DNA of 49,486 bases, taken from positions 1 to 49,486 of the forward strand of contig CADACC010000004.1 in NCBI GenBank assembly GCA_902786275.1. The letters run 5' to 3'. The notes below the pieces were generated by a model, which worked only from the letters and a program-made list of their open reading frames with translations, was not told the DNA's origin and ran no database searches. The translations under genes were made by a program, and so were the position numbers. Of the stretch, positions 49,190 to 49,486 are shown one piece after another (the first letter of the stretch is position 1; the number at the start of each line of letters is the position of its first letter). This DNA is from an uncultured Erysipelotrichaceae bacterium. Lineage in GTDB: Bacteria > Bacillota_I > Bacilli_A > RF39 > UBA660.

Positions 49190-49486
49190 ATGAATTATAA
49201 GAAAATAGTAGTTGCTGGTGGCGGTGTTTTAGGAAGTCAAATTGCTTTTCAATCAGCTTATTGTGGATACGATGTAACAATATGGTTAAGAAGTGAAGAT
49301 AGTAAAACAAGAACACAACCTAAGCTAGATGCATTAAAAAAAGATTATATTAAAACCATTGAGTCTTTAAATCCTCATGATGAGAACAGTTGGGCAAGAG
49401 GAATATCTGATATTGATAGTTTTAATAAAGAAGAGTGTTTAAAAAAAGTTGATCTTGCCTATAACAATATTAAATTAGAAGTTGAT
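49190..49486 (+). CDS. 3-hydroxyacyl-CoA dehydrogenase, N-terminal part (cut by window end)
   Basis: First 99 residues only. The NAD-binding motif VVAGGGVLGSQIAFQSAYCGYDVTIW is typical of 3-hydroxyacyl-CoA (3-hydroxybutyryl-CoA) dehydrogenases of Bacillota, and the LKKVDLAYNNIKLEVD continuation fits. AAGGAGAATT precedes the ATG. Likely role in butyrate or fatty-acid-like CoA chemistry; substrate chain length cannot be told from this piece. Confidence 0.85.
   Translation, partial: MNYKKIVVAGGGVLGSQIAFQSAYCGYDVTIWLRSEDSKTRTQPKLDALKKDYIKTIESLNPHDENSWARGISDIDSFNKEECLKKVDLAYNNIKLEVD

Noticed and set aside
1-49486. Mobile elements, CRISPR arrays, rRNA genes or prophage
   Set aside because: No transposase, integrase, repeat-spacer array, phage structural gene or rRNA sequence was seen. 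The two HTH genes alone do not make a prophage.

Overview
The window is about 49 kb of very AT-rich DNA (roughly 28% G+C by eye). It is densely packed, and most genes read left to right. The gene content is chromosomal and low-GC Bacillota (Firmicutes): rpsO-pnp, scpAB, T-box control, sortase B, LytR-CpsA-Psr protein, spoVA genes, spoVS and an RNase J. UGA is a stop, not Trp, and AGG is Arg at invariant sites, so the standard bacterial code applies. An uncultured gut-type lineage (Erysipelotrichales/RF39-like Bacilli or a reduced Clostridia clade) fits best, but that placement is inference. I see no phage, IS element, CRISPR array or rRNA operon.

Layout. 0-4.3 kb: a CFI-motif protein, rpsO with a candidate S15 leader, pnp, and two small unknown genes. 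4.3-8.6 kb: a VanY-type peptidase on the minus strand, then a Val T-box leader driving dut and an archaeal-type (short) valS. 8.6-13.2 kb: under a perfect consensus promoter, an acyl/aryl-AMP ligase, a multi-TM hybrid histidine kinase and an Hpt-receiver protein. 13.2-19.7 kb: cell-envelope genes (D,D-carboxypeptidase, sortase B, DUF2975-like protein, TPR protein, LCP ligase). 19.7-22.6 kb: a compact sporulation operon (SpoIIAA-like STAS protein, sporulation sigma factor, spoVAC, spoVAD, spoVAE) with no spoIIAB. 22.6-25 kb: a membrane protein, scpA, scpB and tRNA-Leu. 25-29 kb: a run of lineage-specific unknowns, each with its own promoter and terminator. 29-34 kb: tRNA-Gln, gltX, fhs, two tandem paralogous lipoproteins, tRNA-Glu, an HD hydrolase and tRNA-Arg. 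34-41 kb: membrane proteins, a methyltransferase, spoVS, a tipless ssb, and a CapA-like protein. 41-42.6 kb: two divergent HTH genes around a palindromic operator. 42.7-49.5 kb: an RNase J2-like protein, tRNA-Asn, a lone ClpA/B-type AAA+ module overlapping a dehydrogenase, a FabG-like SDR overlapping a PLP lyase, tRNA-His, and the start of a 3-hydroxyacyl-CoA dehydrogenase.

Regulation has a uniform style. Many promoters are extended -10 sites (TGNTATAAT) 18-35 nt from the start codon, giving very short leaders. Many intrinsic terminators contain the stop codon of the gene they end. The most unusual points are the sigma-F-type operon that has lost its anti-sigma kinase gene while its SpoIIAA homologue carries Asp where the phosphorylated Ser should be (with a Spo0A box just upstream), the ligase/sensor-kinase/phosphotransfer operon, dut under a valine T-box, an ssb start hidden in a hairpin, and the divergent repressor-like pair.
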